DNA of 64,000 nt. It comes from Micrasema longulum (taxonomy: Eukaryota > Arthropoda > Insecta > Trichoptera > Brachycentridae). The notes under the pieces are model-generated. The model was given only the letters and a program-made list of their open reading frames with translations. It was not told where the DNA came from and did no database searches. Shown here piece by piece: positions 23,457 through 34,560 of this stretch. Location: positions 1 to 64,000 of the forward strand of contig JAGVSM010002980.1 in the NCBI GenBank assembly GCA_022494885.1, read 5' to 3'. The translations under genes were made by a program, and so were the position numbers. Each line of letters opens with the position of its first letter. Within the stretch, counting starts at the first letter, position 1.

Positions 23457-23849
23457 CGTTATAAAACCCAAATAACAGAACAAGCGTGGGCTACCGAGAT
23501 ATAAACTATATTTTTTATGTAGAGAATATTTTTGACTAGATTTGTACAAAAAATGGAGTAGGTTGGTTAAAAAAATAAGGAGATATTAATAATATTCTTC
23601 GTGTACCTGAGGAATGACGCTGGTAGTGAAAGGGTTAACTATTCAAGTACCTCTATGCTGTTCTCTATGACATGTATTGATGATAATGTCTATTCTGAAT
23701 CTAGTTCCGTGATTTTGTTTTGTTGTTATTGTCGTTGCTTGCGATTTTGACATTTTGACTTTTGACATTAACTTTATATTATAGAGCTAATCTTGCATGA
23801 GTAATTTATGATTATTTTGTGTTCAGTGTCTTAAATTGAACATAGCATC

Positions 23850-26800
23850 ATGAATTCGGCGAATTGTCAGCTTTGGATGGGAAATGTAAGTAAATATCAG
23901 AGTAATCCCGGCTACTTATAACCTAACTTTATGTCAAAATCCTTAGTTTCCTTTTCAATAACAATGTAGTTTAAATTGTTTAATAAAATATTATTCCACT
24001 GGTTCATTATAATAAATAGTATTTTTTTTGCTATGTGAAGGGTAGGAATAGTGTTGTGTAATCTGGGTTTAATATTATAATATATGTTCAAATTTGATAA
24101 TCAAATAATATTACTGTATTAACCCAATATAACGCGACCTATATATTTGGAGCAGGAGTAAAAGGAAAAATTCTCTAAACTTAACCCCGAATGTTTGTAA
24201 AGAAAGTTTTTTTTAGTAAAAAACATCGTGTTATATTTGGGTTAATATGGTATATTTAAAAACATGTGTATTTGTTTAAAATTGACCTCAGATTGAGGTA
24301 GCGATTGTAAATTTAAAAAATTCTGATCATTCTGAAAACACAACATGTATATAATTCGTCTTTTAATTATGTTTTCTTGGACTAAGAATTCTTCGTTCCC
24401 CAGACTCCGATTTCTTGAGAACGAGTATACTGCAGATATTGATTTATTTTGACTTTGGTTTAGTTACAAAATGACTTTTGTTTTACCGTAGTAAGCCTTA
24501 AATTTATAATTTTGTGTAAAATCCAACTAATTTTGTTGAACTGATGTTAGTAAATATAAGCGTATTACCACTCACTGACTTTTACACGGTCACTTACGAT
24601 TTTAGTATTTTTACGAGCTAATTTATTTATTTATTTACGGTCAATGTAGTAGATATTTAAAAAAAAACAGTTAGTGCAGAGGTTATGTAGTGACTAATGT
24701 TCTTTAAACCCTGTCACATCCGAAACCACGATGATCAGTATGAGCAAGATGACATATTAGCACATTAAAATAAATTTTTAGAACGACTAGAATCTTAAAG
24801 ATTAAAATATATATAACAAAGAAATGGTTGCTTACTTCTGCAGGGGAGAAACGAGGAGGGGGAGAAGGGGGAAGTTTGATACACCGTCAACCGCCCCCCG
24901 CTTCTCCCCTGCAGAAGTAAGCAACCATTTGTTTTTTTTAAATATTTTATTTTTTTAAATTTTCTTCGTTCTAAATATTTTTTTAATATGCTAATATGTC
25001 TTCTTGCCTATACTGATCATCGTGGTTTCGGATGTAACAGGATTTAAAGAACAACCTGTATAGTAAGGGCGTATATCTATTTTTTATTTGGTAAGATTGA
25101 AAATATTTCATGTTAGTTTATTTTTAAGCCTTTACAAAGGAATAGTCACATTCTGAAACCAGTCAGCATATAAAATTTAATTTAGTAATTTTACCTTAAC
25201 TAAATAGGTAGTTATATTATTTTACATGGAAAATCACAAAGTAAGCGCTTCAAATAACTATTTTGAAAGATTCTTCTTTAAATAGACCAATATTGCAACT
25301 GAGAAATGAATATGAAATCGGAAAATCTCCGATTTCCGAAATAACAAATACGGAATGTGGAAATCTAGGCGTTTACAGGTCTTATAACATGTCATTGGCT
25401 GGTTTAAATACAGCGGGGCCTCGATCTTCCGAACCCCGGCTAATCCGGACACCTCTATAATCCAAACGCTTCGTACATCCAAACAGGGTATAAATTCTGG
25501 GTGTTCAGACTATCGAGACTCTGCCGTAATTCTTTTCAAAAATGTTTTCCATATCTCTTGTATTAATTTTTTGCCTTGTTTTCAATATTTTAGTTCTAAA
25601 AATATTATCAAAAGAATTTCAACTGAATTTAGGATTATAATTAGTTAACTTCACATAAATCTCATAATGTTTAAACGTCTTAAATGGGCTCTTTCCTGAA
25701 AAGTTGATGCTTTCAACATAATATTTTCAAACTTAAAGTAAAGGGATATAGAAATATGAATAATCTCTGGCATCTGCTGATATATTCCCAGCTGGTGCCC
25801 AACATGACGGAGGATTTCATCATGGCCGCATTCCAGAAGATGGGAGAGCATCCACACAATGTCAAGGTACCTTCTAACTTTAAAATTATTTCTCTAATGT
25901 AGATACCATAGAATTAAGAATAGTCCAGAAGGAGCGTAGAATCATATTTGAATACATCGGACTGTGTCCAATAATTCCCCCACTATGCGTCACTTTCGCT
26001 GCGCGAATTCATAATGCCGCCGCGTAATGTTGCACGATGGGAAAAAATATAATTATAACACAAGTGTAAGGTAAAAAAAACGCAATCTGTTAATTTCTCT
26101 AAAGTTTTATTGTGCATGCGTAAATATTGATTGACACAACAGAGTAGATAAGTAAAGGGTCATTTAATAAGAGTAATTGAATTAATGAACTTTAAACATA
26201 AAATATAAAACAAATTTTATTTAACATAAAACGGATATTTTTATATCATGTTAAATTATATTTGATGTTTTAAAGATAATGTCGGTCAAATGTCCACAAT
26301 AGAGTTGTTTAATCCGAGATCCAATTTTCATTAGTTCTCTCATTAGATGAGCAAGTAGGGTAAAAAAATTTACTTCCCTGGCAACACTTTGTTTCTTCGA
26401 CAGTCTGACAGATGGAAAAATAATTCAATTTTTAAGTGATGCATTTGTTACATACACATTCATTTGCTAATTACTCATGAAATGTGATTGCATCCTGTTT
26501 TCTTTAAGATCCTAGCAGTATTTCTACACTTTAAAAGGACACAACACAGCATAGTTGAATTCAAATCAGGAGTTGCGTACTGAGCGACGTCTATAAAGAA
26601 ATTAATGGGTCAAAATGTAAACCTACTCATTTATGAGTAGTTGAGTCGCCTTCTGTTTGATGTGCGTATGCGGTTTCTGGACTATTCTTAATTCTATGGT
26701 TGATACATGTTATTATATCTCACCAAAAAAAATATTTTTTTATATTTTTTATTTTTTATTTGAATTGTTTTGTTTTTTTACAATAAACAAAAGAGGTAAA

Positions 26801-29800
26801 ACAGAGTATTAAAAAATAAAGGATAATTACATAGCAATGAAATACATATGAACAGTAAAAATAGTAAATAAAAAAATCCCACAAAGGCATGGGCTGTTCG
26901 TGGGTATACAAGAAATGTTTATGAATTTTTGCTCCTATAATAAATATACAGTTATAATTTTTTTGTGTAATATAAGAAAGAGAAAAGAAAATATTCTGTA
27001 AAAGATTATAAGGCTTTTTTTATTTTTATAGTAATTAAAAAAGGTAATAAAAAATATAAAAAAATTAAAAACATTCCTTATTATTAAAGGGCAACAAAAT
27101 ATATCATAAAAAAAGAGTTCATATTTTTCGTTTGAATCCAGGATAGTGCGTGTTTTATAAAAAAAGGAAAATTTCAAAAGTTTGGGATCAATGAAATATT
27201 ATCAGTAAAAAAATATATAAACCTTATTGATCTGAATAAAAAGCCGAGCTGTAAGTAGGGTTCACACGAGGACAGGACAATATTGTCTTGTCCCAGCATC
27301 AGATCTATTGTCCTCCTGTAAACAAAAATGATTGCAGGATAGAACAGGCATTTACCACACCTAGTGAGGATAGACAGTACTAATATGTTTCCTTATAATT
27401 TCATTTTACATAATTTACATAATTGTACTACATCTTTATTTATCCCATTGTCTTGTCTGGCACGGTCCAGGCTGTTCATAGAGCTGGGAGCGGACAACAT
27501 TATAATGTCTCTTGTATTGTCCTCGTGTGAAACCAGCTATAGTGAAAGTACTCCCTCCACATACCGACATTGCAATTACACAAACGATAGCAATAAATAT
27601 GTAATCTCTTAAGAGCCACTTGTATAATCCCGTTCTATTCTTATTCCGAATAATGAGGGTCAGTGCCATACAAGCTCCTGACGTCGTTGCGACTTGTGTA
27701 CATCTAGATCATATCTACAAATTGCGAATTAGTTCTCCCCCTCTGAGCCCATATCCTTTAAGTATTGTGTAATCCCGTTACAATTTTTTTATTTGGTCTT
27801 AAAATAGTACAAACATAATAAATGAATGTCCTAATATTAACTTATATATAATAATTATTAAAACATATACTAATTATTAATATTTCTAAACAATATATGT
27901 ACACTTAAAAAGAAAACTTCTATAAAGCTAACACAAATAAGATTACTTTTTAAAAACTAACTTATCTGCTAAACACATGTTTTTTTAACTTACATTTAAA
28001 TGAAATAATATTTTTTTGTTCTCTTATTTCTAATGGTATTTCCTTATAATATAACTGTACGTGGTAGCCAGAAAATGGTAGCCTTCATTTTTATTTCTTG
28101 TTTTATATCCGTGTTTACATTGATTAGAAAAACCTTTTTAGTCAACTCTTTTGAAGTATAACCATTAATCATTTTGTGAACAAAAAATATTACATTAAAA
28201 AATATCAGTTGACGTACTGTCATATTTTTTGTTTGTTTTAGCATCAACTTTATCCTAGTGTATTTATTTTTTCTCAAAATTACTCTCATAGCCCTATTCT
28301 GCAGAACAGTAAGTTTTTTTTTTTCTCCTTCAGTTGCCAAAAACAAAATACTACTACAATAATTTATACGAGGCACAATAATGGAATTATAAATCATCCT
28401 GCACGAATCTGCAGTTAGATATCTTCTGATTCTTCCCATAAGAGAAACCTTCCTTGCTATCTTATTCGTCACATATCTTGTATTCTGGGAAAAAGTCAAT
28501 CTAGAATCTATAATAATAATTATTATTATAAAATGAGATTATTAAACACCAATGTATTTTTGGTAGGAAATGCGTAATAAATACACGGGCGAGCCTGCCA
28601 CCTACTGCTTTGTCTACTTTTGCACGGATATGGAGGCTATCAATGCGATGCACAAACTGAACGGGAAACCCATTCCTGGCACAAATCCGGTAATCCGCTT
28701 CTGCCTCGACAAAGCCAAGGCTTCCACGGAGAAGGAATTCACCCTCTGGGTAGGCGAACTTACGTCGGATGTCGACGACTACAGTCTGTACAAAGTCTTC
28801 TCCAGGAAATATTCATCTATCAAGACTGCCAAGGGTAAGCAAAGTGAAGTAATGACCAGCCATGTCTCATTTTATTTGGTGTATTTACGCCCAACAGGCA
28901 TTCTCACATCAGGCGAATATAGTTGGTACATAATAAAAATTAAAAGATTAACATAAACTATTGTAACATGTTCAAGTCTAGATAAATTGGGTAAATGGTG
29001 TTATCAATGTATCTAATTAGACTCATTTTGATCACAAAATCATCCCTTTTCAAATGTGGATATATTATAGTTCTAAAGAAGTGAGTGTCCATTTATGTAC
29101 CAATCGTTATAAATACGTTATAAATATTTAAAAAAAGTATTACAAGTCAATGATATTGTATTCCTTATATTATTTAATTACAATAAAGCGATGAAATGTT
29201 CAGGTTTTATATTAAGAACAGTAAAATAATTCAATTCACTTAATTAATTCAAAATGTAATTTGATAATTAACATAATTGTACATACATTTATATGTACAG
29301 AGACACAGCACAACCAGGAACGACCCATGCCTGTGAACTTGCTCCGCCTCACTAGAAAATCAGTGTTGAGTCGAGGCACGTAATAAATACATTGTACTTG
29401 TATTATAGGTCGAAATATTTTATAACCGAAGATTTATTAACGGATAAATTTATAGTTGAATTTTGCTCTAAAAAATTAATAAATGTACTGTCCGCAGTGG
29501 TTTTGGATACTGCTGGCTTCTGCAAGGGTTACGGCTTTGTCCGGTTCAGCAGCGAAGATGACCAGAAACATGCCCTGAGTGCCATGAACGGGTACTCGGG
29601 ACTCGGCTCCAAGTCACTGAGAGTTTGCAGAGCCATTCACAAACAAAAGGGCGCCACCAACGGCAGCAGTAGCGATGGCAACGCGCAGCAATTCAACACA
29701 GTTCCCACAGTAACTACTTTTGAACAATATTTTTCTAGTGAAACAAAGTTTTTTTGTATTTATTTATTTATTTATTAACGAACATTGTCCATTTATACAA

Positions 29801-32800
29801 TTTATAGGGTTTAAATATTACAATAAAATAATATGTAGTTAAAAACATTTTTAAAAAAGGGAAAGAAGCATTGACAAACATAAGGGACATCAAGACAAGA
29901 TTTGGACTATTTATTTAGTGCTTGTTTAAATCGCTGTAAACTTTAACCAAAAAAGTCCAGATCTTGTCTTGAGTTAACAATATTACAAAGATGGGTCATT
30001 GGAGAATTAAGGCCATAGTTTTTTCTATTCTGATCGATGAACAGTACTTCATTATTTCTCAACCTACGAGTCGGAATATTGAATTTTACTTGTCCCAGTA
30101 ATGATGGAACATTAATTATACTATTTATATTTAGTATGCCAAACATATATATGGAATCAATATTAGTTCTAAGTTTTTGTAGATTAGAAATATTTAACAT
30201 TGACTCTATATCAGCATAAGAATAATTACCTATCTCTAGTCCAAGCATCCACGCTACTTTTCGAAGCAAGCGATGTTGGACTGATTCAATGTGATTTATG
30301 CGATTGACATAGAATGGAGACCAGACCACGGAGGCATATTCTAGAAGAGGGCGAACAGTTGAGCAATAAAGAGTTTTGATTTAATATATTCGCAAAAACA
30401 CACGGCTACAGAACACATAAGGGCTATGGCCTCTTTAACCGGATTCCGCCGCTAGGGCCCTTTGACTGCCACACTTCATCTAGTGATAATTGCGTAAACA
30501 CTCTTTTCATCAAAGGTCCGGGTTTTGAACCCCTCTGTACCATAACTCGATTTGCATTTTCTTATTGCGAGTTATTCACAACTTGTTGAAAATGGCCCCC
30601 AAAATGAAAATATTTGGGTAAATCATAAGAACACAAATACAAGGACGATGCGTTCCGCGCTGTGGCGTGTACTAAATAAAGAACAACTATCCTTGTATAA
30701 AAATCCTTTAGGATTTAAGTAAAAGTCCAGTGTAGGGAATTCTAAAAACGAATAGTATTATAAACTACTATTACGCATTCTTTTTTCAAAATTCATCTTT
30801 GTGCTGTGTTATTTCAAAACTATGTAAAAAGAGCTTCTGGTAAATTTATTTTTATTACAGTAGACTTTTTCTTAACCAGCGCCGTATTAACCGTCCCGCC
30901 ACTTTAACTGGCCTCTTCTAGGAATGCTCCTTTTGGAGTGATGTGTGGCTTTTTCCTGTACAAATTTTTTACAGTTCAGTTCTTTATAAATACAATAAAT
31001 ATTGTGTTTGGATTTTCAGTATTCCTCCATTACACATTTACGTATCGACTGAAATAATTTGTTATCAAATAATAAGTACTTATTAGGCACAAAAAAGCAT
31101 TTTATCAGAAATCAGGGATAAATTACAAATATCATCAAAAGTATACTCTCAGTCAGTCATGTAATCCAGTACTATATAGCTACTCTGTATCTCTCGGGAA
31201 ATTGGCGCGGGTGCACGTTTCGCCAGAGTCGTTAGCGATACCCAATGGTTTTTTCACATTTTCAGCAGTTAGATTTGAAATATTATCATCTTTGAATTAA
31301 ATTATGGTTAATTTAAGCCATTCTCTATAAATGTTCCATTTTTCCCTTTTTAAATCTCTTATTTTTTTAATGTGTAGTGACTACACAGCACAGTAACGCG
31401 CAGGTGTATTTAGGACAGTAAAGGAAAGGTTAATGTTTTGAAAATATTTTTTTTTTTCTTCTTTGCGAAAGTGTTTTTTTAAATGTGTTTTCCACTACCT
31501 TCTCTTTAACCGGCTTTTTCGTTATCCGGCCCTGGGTCGGTCTCGTCAAGGCCGGTTAAGAGGGCGTCTACTGTACTACTTTTATTAATAATAAATCCAC
31601 AATATCAGATATAAGCGAGTGGTTAAATTGCAGGAGTACAGCCAGCAGCAGTACTACGATCCGTCAGCCTACTGGCAGAACTACTCGTCAGCCTGGTCAG
31701 GGTACTACGGGGCGGGGCAGGGGGGTGATCAGGGGACTGAAGACCCACAGGACGCCACCCCGGACACCTCACACCCGCCCCCCGCCGCCGTGGACAGGAA
31801 CCTAGTGCTCACAGGTAACCCTAGTATTTACGATACGTTTGGAATTAAAGTGGAGTTAAATTGGGACGATGTATCAGACCAGGATCCCTTAAACAACTAC
31901 TCGATAATATTCTCCAATAAGAGTATTTGCCCTAAATTTATTGTAATGGAAGGGGAAAACATTTTTAAGAAGGGAATATGGAAGTCTAGGCATTTACAGG
32001 GCTTATGACCTGTCATTGACTGGTTTAAGTGGCCACTTTACACACTGTAACATTAACCATTCTTTCTACTTCTCAACTCTTCCAAATGTTACATAGTGTG
32101 TAAAGTGGCCAGTTAAACCAGCAAATGAAAGGTCGTAAGCCTTGTAAATGCCTAGACTTCCAAATCCTTCCTCAAAAGTGTTTTCCTTCTCTATTGCAAT
32201 AAATTTATATCTTAATAACTCCCTAGGGAGTGATATTCAGCCTCTACTCTAACACAAAAGAGTATTTGCCTCTTAATCATAGTTTCACTGATGTGAAAGA
32301 TGACATTCTCCAAAGTGATCATATACAGCTGGCCTGACTGCTCTTCCAATGGACATAACCAGAGGCAAGTCGGTTCCGGGAGCCGGGAGGTAAAAGTCTG
32401 TGCTGATACTGTCGGAGATATCCATTAGGAACATAAAAATTGATACTGTCCAATTCTTGATATAACCCATCCTTTCTTGCAAAATGTTGGTCTTCAGCAT
32501 GCCAAAGAGGAATGGAATGAGAGAGTCGCGTATAATTACCATACTCCTCATGTAGTTACTTCGGAATTTTTTTGAACCCTCCCCAACAAGGAATATCTCG
32601 CCTCGTGTGGACTCCATATCACCAAATCACTTTTAAGTCTGCTTCGCACCAATGAGTTGTACAGTACAAGAATCAATGACATATAAGAAAGTATTATATC
32701 ATACACTTGTCCTTTTAATTTATATCTATGGCATTACCAACATTAAAATAAATTCACTCATCTCTGTGACTAAATTCATTGCCATCTTACAAAACTGCCG

Positions 32801-33077
32801 TTTTTGAGATAGCGAATTTTGCAAATTAAGTTTATAAATAAAATTATTGATTATTTGGGCTTTTATAAACACTGCAAGAGTCTTTCAAAAATCTTTTATA
32901 TGTAAATCCGATATTCCTCTCGAGTGAAAATACCCTATTGTATGTCATATTACAGATCACAAGACACCTCTGGACGTGGAACAGATGAACCGAGAGGCTA
33001 TAGAGAAGGATCGCACATTGTGGGACGGTATAGACTCTGCCAGGTGGCTGCCGGCTGACATAATGGAAGTCTACTAG
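23850..33077 (+). CDS. TRNAU1AP: tRNA-Sec-associated protein 1 (SECp43), paralogue 1
   Basis: Six exons: 23850-23885, 25792-25866, 28567-28834, 29498-29709, 31634-31814, 32956-33077. They total 894 nt, giving 297 residues. SECp43 is an RNA-binding protein that associates with selenocysteyl-tRNA and the Sec synthesis machinery. RRM1 has RNP2 LWMGNL (8-13) and RNP1-like ATYCFVYF (48-55). RRM2 has RNP2 LWVGEL (97-102) and RNP1 KGYGFVRF (136-143). A Tyr/Gln-rich region (YSQQQYYDPSAYWQNYSSAW) follows, as in the vertebrate protein, and the C-terminus is DGIDSARWLPADIMEVY. Compared with paralogue 2 it lacks six residues in the inter-RRM linker, and RRM1 has T49 where Gly is usual. Introns 2-5 are loaded with transposons. 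The 3'UTR start is shared with paralogue 2. Confidence 0.93.
24698..25053. mobile_element. Long-palindrome MITE, copy 1
   Basis: Begins TGTTCTTTAAACCCTGTCAC and ends with its complement AAAGAACA. The outer arms pair for over 80 bases (CATCCGAAACCACGATGATC against GATCATCGTGGTTTCGGATG). A second, inner inverted repeat (GGTTGCTTACTTCTGCAGGG) flanks a purine- then pyrimidine-rich centre. In intron 1 of TRNAU1AP copy 1. Second copy at 43866-44217. Confidence 0.75.
25355..25412 (+). repeat. Foldback family fragment
   Basis: Contains GTGGAAATCTAGGCGTTTAC and GTCATTGGCTGGTTTAAAT. Directly after it, at 25414, the sequence changes to a Tigger/pogo-like terminus (CAGCGGGGCCTCGATCTTCC). Confidence 0.5.
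25905..26700. mobile_element. DNA transposon remnant/MITE with perfect 26-bp TIRs
   Basis: Termini are exact inverted repeats of 26 bp: ACCATAGAATTAAGAATAGT and six further bases at 25905-25930, and the complement at 26675-26700. No transposase ORF is inside, so it is non-autonomous. Lies in intron 2 of TRNAU1AP copy 1, about 40 bp after the donor of exon 2. Confidence 0.7.
26740..27225 (-). mobile_element. LINE 3' end, inverted copy of the SAE1-intron LINE
   Basis: Minus-strand sequence matches the 3' UTR of the element at 13640-15315: TGAACTCTTTTTTTATGATA, TAGGAGCAAAAATTCATAAA and CCCACGAACAGCCCATGCCT all recur with small changes. Only the 3' end is present. Confidence 0.65.
27255..27545. 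mobile_element. Short inverted-terminal-repeat element
   Basis: Left end GGGTTCACACGAGGACAGGA, and right end complementary to GGTTTCACACGAGGACAATA. A possible imperfect target duplication, AGCTGTAAG before and AGCTATAGT after. No coding capacity. In intron 2 of TRNAU1AP copy 1. Confidence 0.55.
27960..28510 (-). mobile_element. LINE reverse-transcriptase C-terminal fragment
   Basis: The minus-strand frame from 28499 encodes RYVTNKIARKVSLMGRIRRY, MIYNSIIVPRINYCSSIL and LTVLQNRAMRVILRKNKYT, typical of the region after the RT palm/thumb in CR1/jockey-like LINEs. Sits just before exon 3 of TRNAU1AP copy 1. Confidence 0.65.
29755..30380 (-). mobile_element. LINE reverse-transcriptase C-terminal fragment
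   Basis: Minus-strand frame 30329-29943: VWSPFYVNRINHIESVQHRL, DIESMLNISNLQKLRTNID and NIVNSRQDLDFFG, related to the fragment at 2911-3240. An (AAAT)n-like tail lies at 29757-29777. In intron 4 of TRNAU1AP copy 1. Confidence 0.65.
30500..30645 (+). repeat. SINE-A copy
   Basis: Box-B-like GGTCCGGGTTTTGAACCC, the body GCGAGTTATTCACAACTTGT, and the tail GTAAATCATAAGAACACAAA. Confidence 0.6.
30858..31573. mobile_element. Non-autonomous Tigger/pogo-like element
   Basis: Flanked by TA on both sides. Left terminus CAGTAGACTTTTTCTTAACC, right terminus complementary to CAGTAGACGCCCTCTTAACC. About 716 bp with no transposase frame. In intron 4 of TRNAU1AP copy 1, ending about 60 bp before exon 5. Confidence 0.6.
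31935..32235. repeat. Foldback family copy with both arms
   Basis: The forward arm (31945-32090) and the reverse arm (32092-32215) face each other: GGCATTTACAGGGCTTATGA and GTGGCCACTTTACACACTGT on one side, and GTGTGTAAAGTGGCCAGTTA on the other. The clearest full palindrome of this family. In intron 5 of TRNAU1AP copy 1. Confidence 0.75.
32285..32617 (-). other. Unidentified 110-codon ORF in an intron
   Basis: ATG-initiated frame (MESTRGEIFLVGEGSKKFRS to AVYDHFGECHLSHQ) antisense in intron 5 of TRNAU1AP copy 1, next to a foldback repeat. It has a hydrophobic middle (WTVSIFMFLMDISDSI). No family recognised. It may be a fragment of a mobile element or a chance frame. Confidence 0.2.
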
Positions 33078-34130
33078 AAGTGTACTTTATTGTATAGATT
33101 TAAAGAGACATTATGAAATATTTACAGAATCAGTTTCATAAAATGTAATGTGCAAGATAATGTGTATTCTAGTTGCATATTTGCGGTAAATGTTAGCTTA
33201 GGATGACAGCGCACTAGACAACCGAAATTTGAAGCAACTGGTTATAAACAGCCAGTCGTGACAGTATCCATGGTGATATCACCCACTGCCGAGTCTTCTG
33301 GTTCATAATTTGGCTATTTTGCTGTCTTATCTTGAGGTTGTTATTTTTTTGTTGTAGTTTTAATTTTTTAAATATTTTATTTTAATCATATTTGTATATA
33401 AAAGTGTTGTGTAATGTATTTTATTGTAACTAAATGGACTGAATCGAGTCCGTAAATAAATAAATCATATTTACAGCAATATGATCCAGCAGTTGACATT
33501 ACTGGTTCATAATCAGAATAGCCTTGGGGAAATAGACTAAATTCAAAGTGGTGAGTTTCCATTGGAATTTTTTGTGCTCTTTTTATTAAGTCTATCAACT
33601 TAATTTTTGTAGAAAGCCTACGATGTTCCAGAATCTTTTTTAATCTTCTAGCAACGAAAGCATAAATAGTCTGAATTCCCTGTCAAAACTAGTTGTGATA
33701 TTTTTCTACATTTGCTGTTAAGATTTACCTGAAAAATAATATTTTGTTTTATATATTTGGCTACAAGATGTTCTATGGCAGATTTGAATAATAATCGTAG
33801 GATTGTATATTTGAGATTATTATTATTATGGATAACTTATATAGCGCCATTTTCGTAATAAAATACCTCAAGGGCGCTTTACGTAGTGATTCTATTGTTA
33901 AATTAATTTAATTGAAGTTTTTAAATTTGTAATTTAATTAAAACAATTTATTTTGTTGTCACATGCTACGGATTTATTCAAATGATTTATATCATATATT
34001 AAGTATGCTTGGCAATTTAGAAGAACATGAGGCAAACGGCTATTTCAGAATTGAATAAAGAAAGATGGATTGTAATAAAAATACCTTAATTAATCAGGCT
34101 TACTATAAAAATTTAAAAAATTACATAATT
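33078..34130. other. TRNAU1AP-1 3' flank
   Basis: The first 35 bases are identical to the 3'UTR start of paralogue 2 and then diverge. A repeat with ATATAGCGCCATTTTCGTAA and CCTCAAGGGCGCTTTAC lies at 33827-33893, with an inverted relative at 47883-47950. No gene is visible. Confidence 0.5.
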
Positions 34131-34139
34131 TTACTTGTA

Positions 34140-34560
34140 ATTTAAGATGCGGATTATAAGTTTGTTTATATTGATGTTGTAGCATATGGAAAGTGTACAG
34201 ACTCTTTCAAAAAAGTTAAAAAGCAATTACGGGTACTGGAGAGAGGCTCCGTATTAAACAACGGAGTACCGATGCCATAGTTTATTGTGGGAGACAAGGC
34301 ATTTAGTTTATCTGAAAATATTATGCCTCCGTATGGAGGAAGTTTAAACAATAACAAAATAATCTTAATCGAATGACTGTCTCGAGCTATGGCGTTCAGC
34401 AAAAAAGTTAAGAGTTTCTCTCGGGTAATGGATATCCGAAAGGAATTTGCAGTTGCCATTATAAAGCACGCTGTGCTTTACACAATTACGTGGAAGATGA
34501 CTATAGATTCAAAAACACGTGTCCCTCCTTGGGGTTTATTTGCGGATTATTTTAAATGAA
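34140..34560 (+). pseudogene. PIF/Harbinger transposase remnant
   Basis: Broken plus-strand frames read DADYKFVYIDVVAYGKCTDS, FIVGDKAFSLSENIMPPYGG, LSRAMAFSKKVKSF and VPPWGLFADYFK. They match the order of the DDE_Tnp_4 (HARBI1-like) domain: a DADYxF start, VGDxAF with the second catalytic Asp, and an R/A-rich RARR-like block. Stops and frame changes show it is inactive. Confidence 0.65.

Noticed and set aside
23850..33077. TRNAU1AP copy 1 as a pseudogene.
   Set aside because: All six exons join in phase with consensus splice sites and no stop. It retains introns, so it is not a retrocopy. Divergence alone does not make it a pseudogene.
34166..34459. Minus-strand 97-codon ORF.
   Set aside because: It is antisense to a recognisable PIF/Harbinger transposase remnant on the plus strand.
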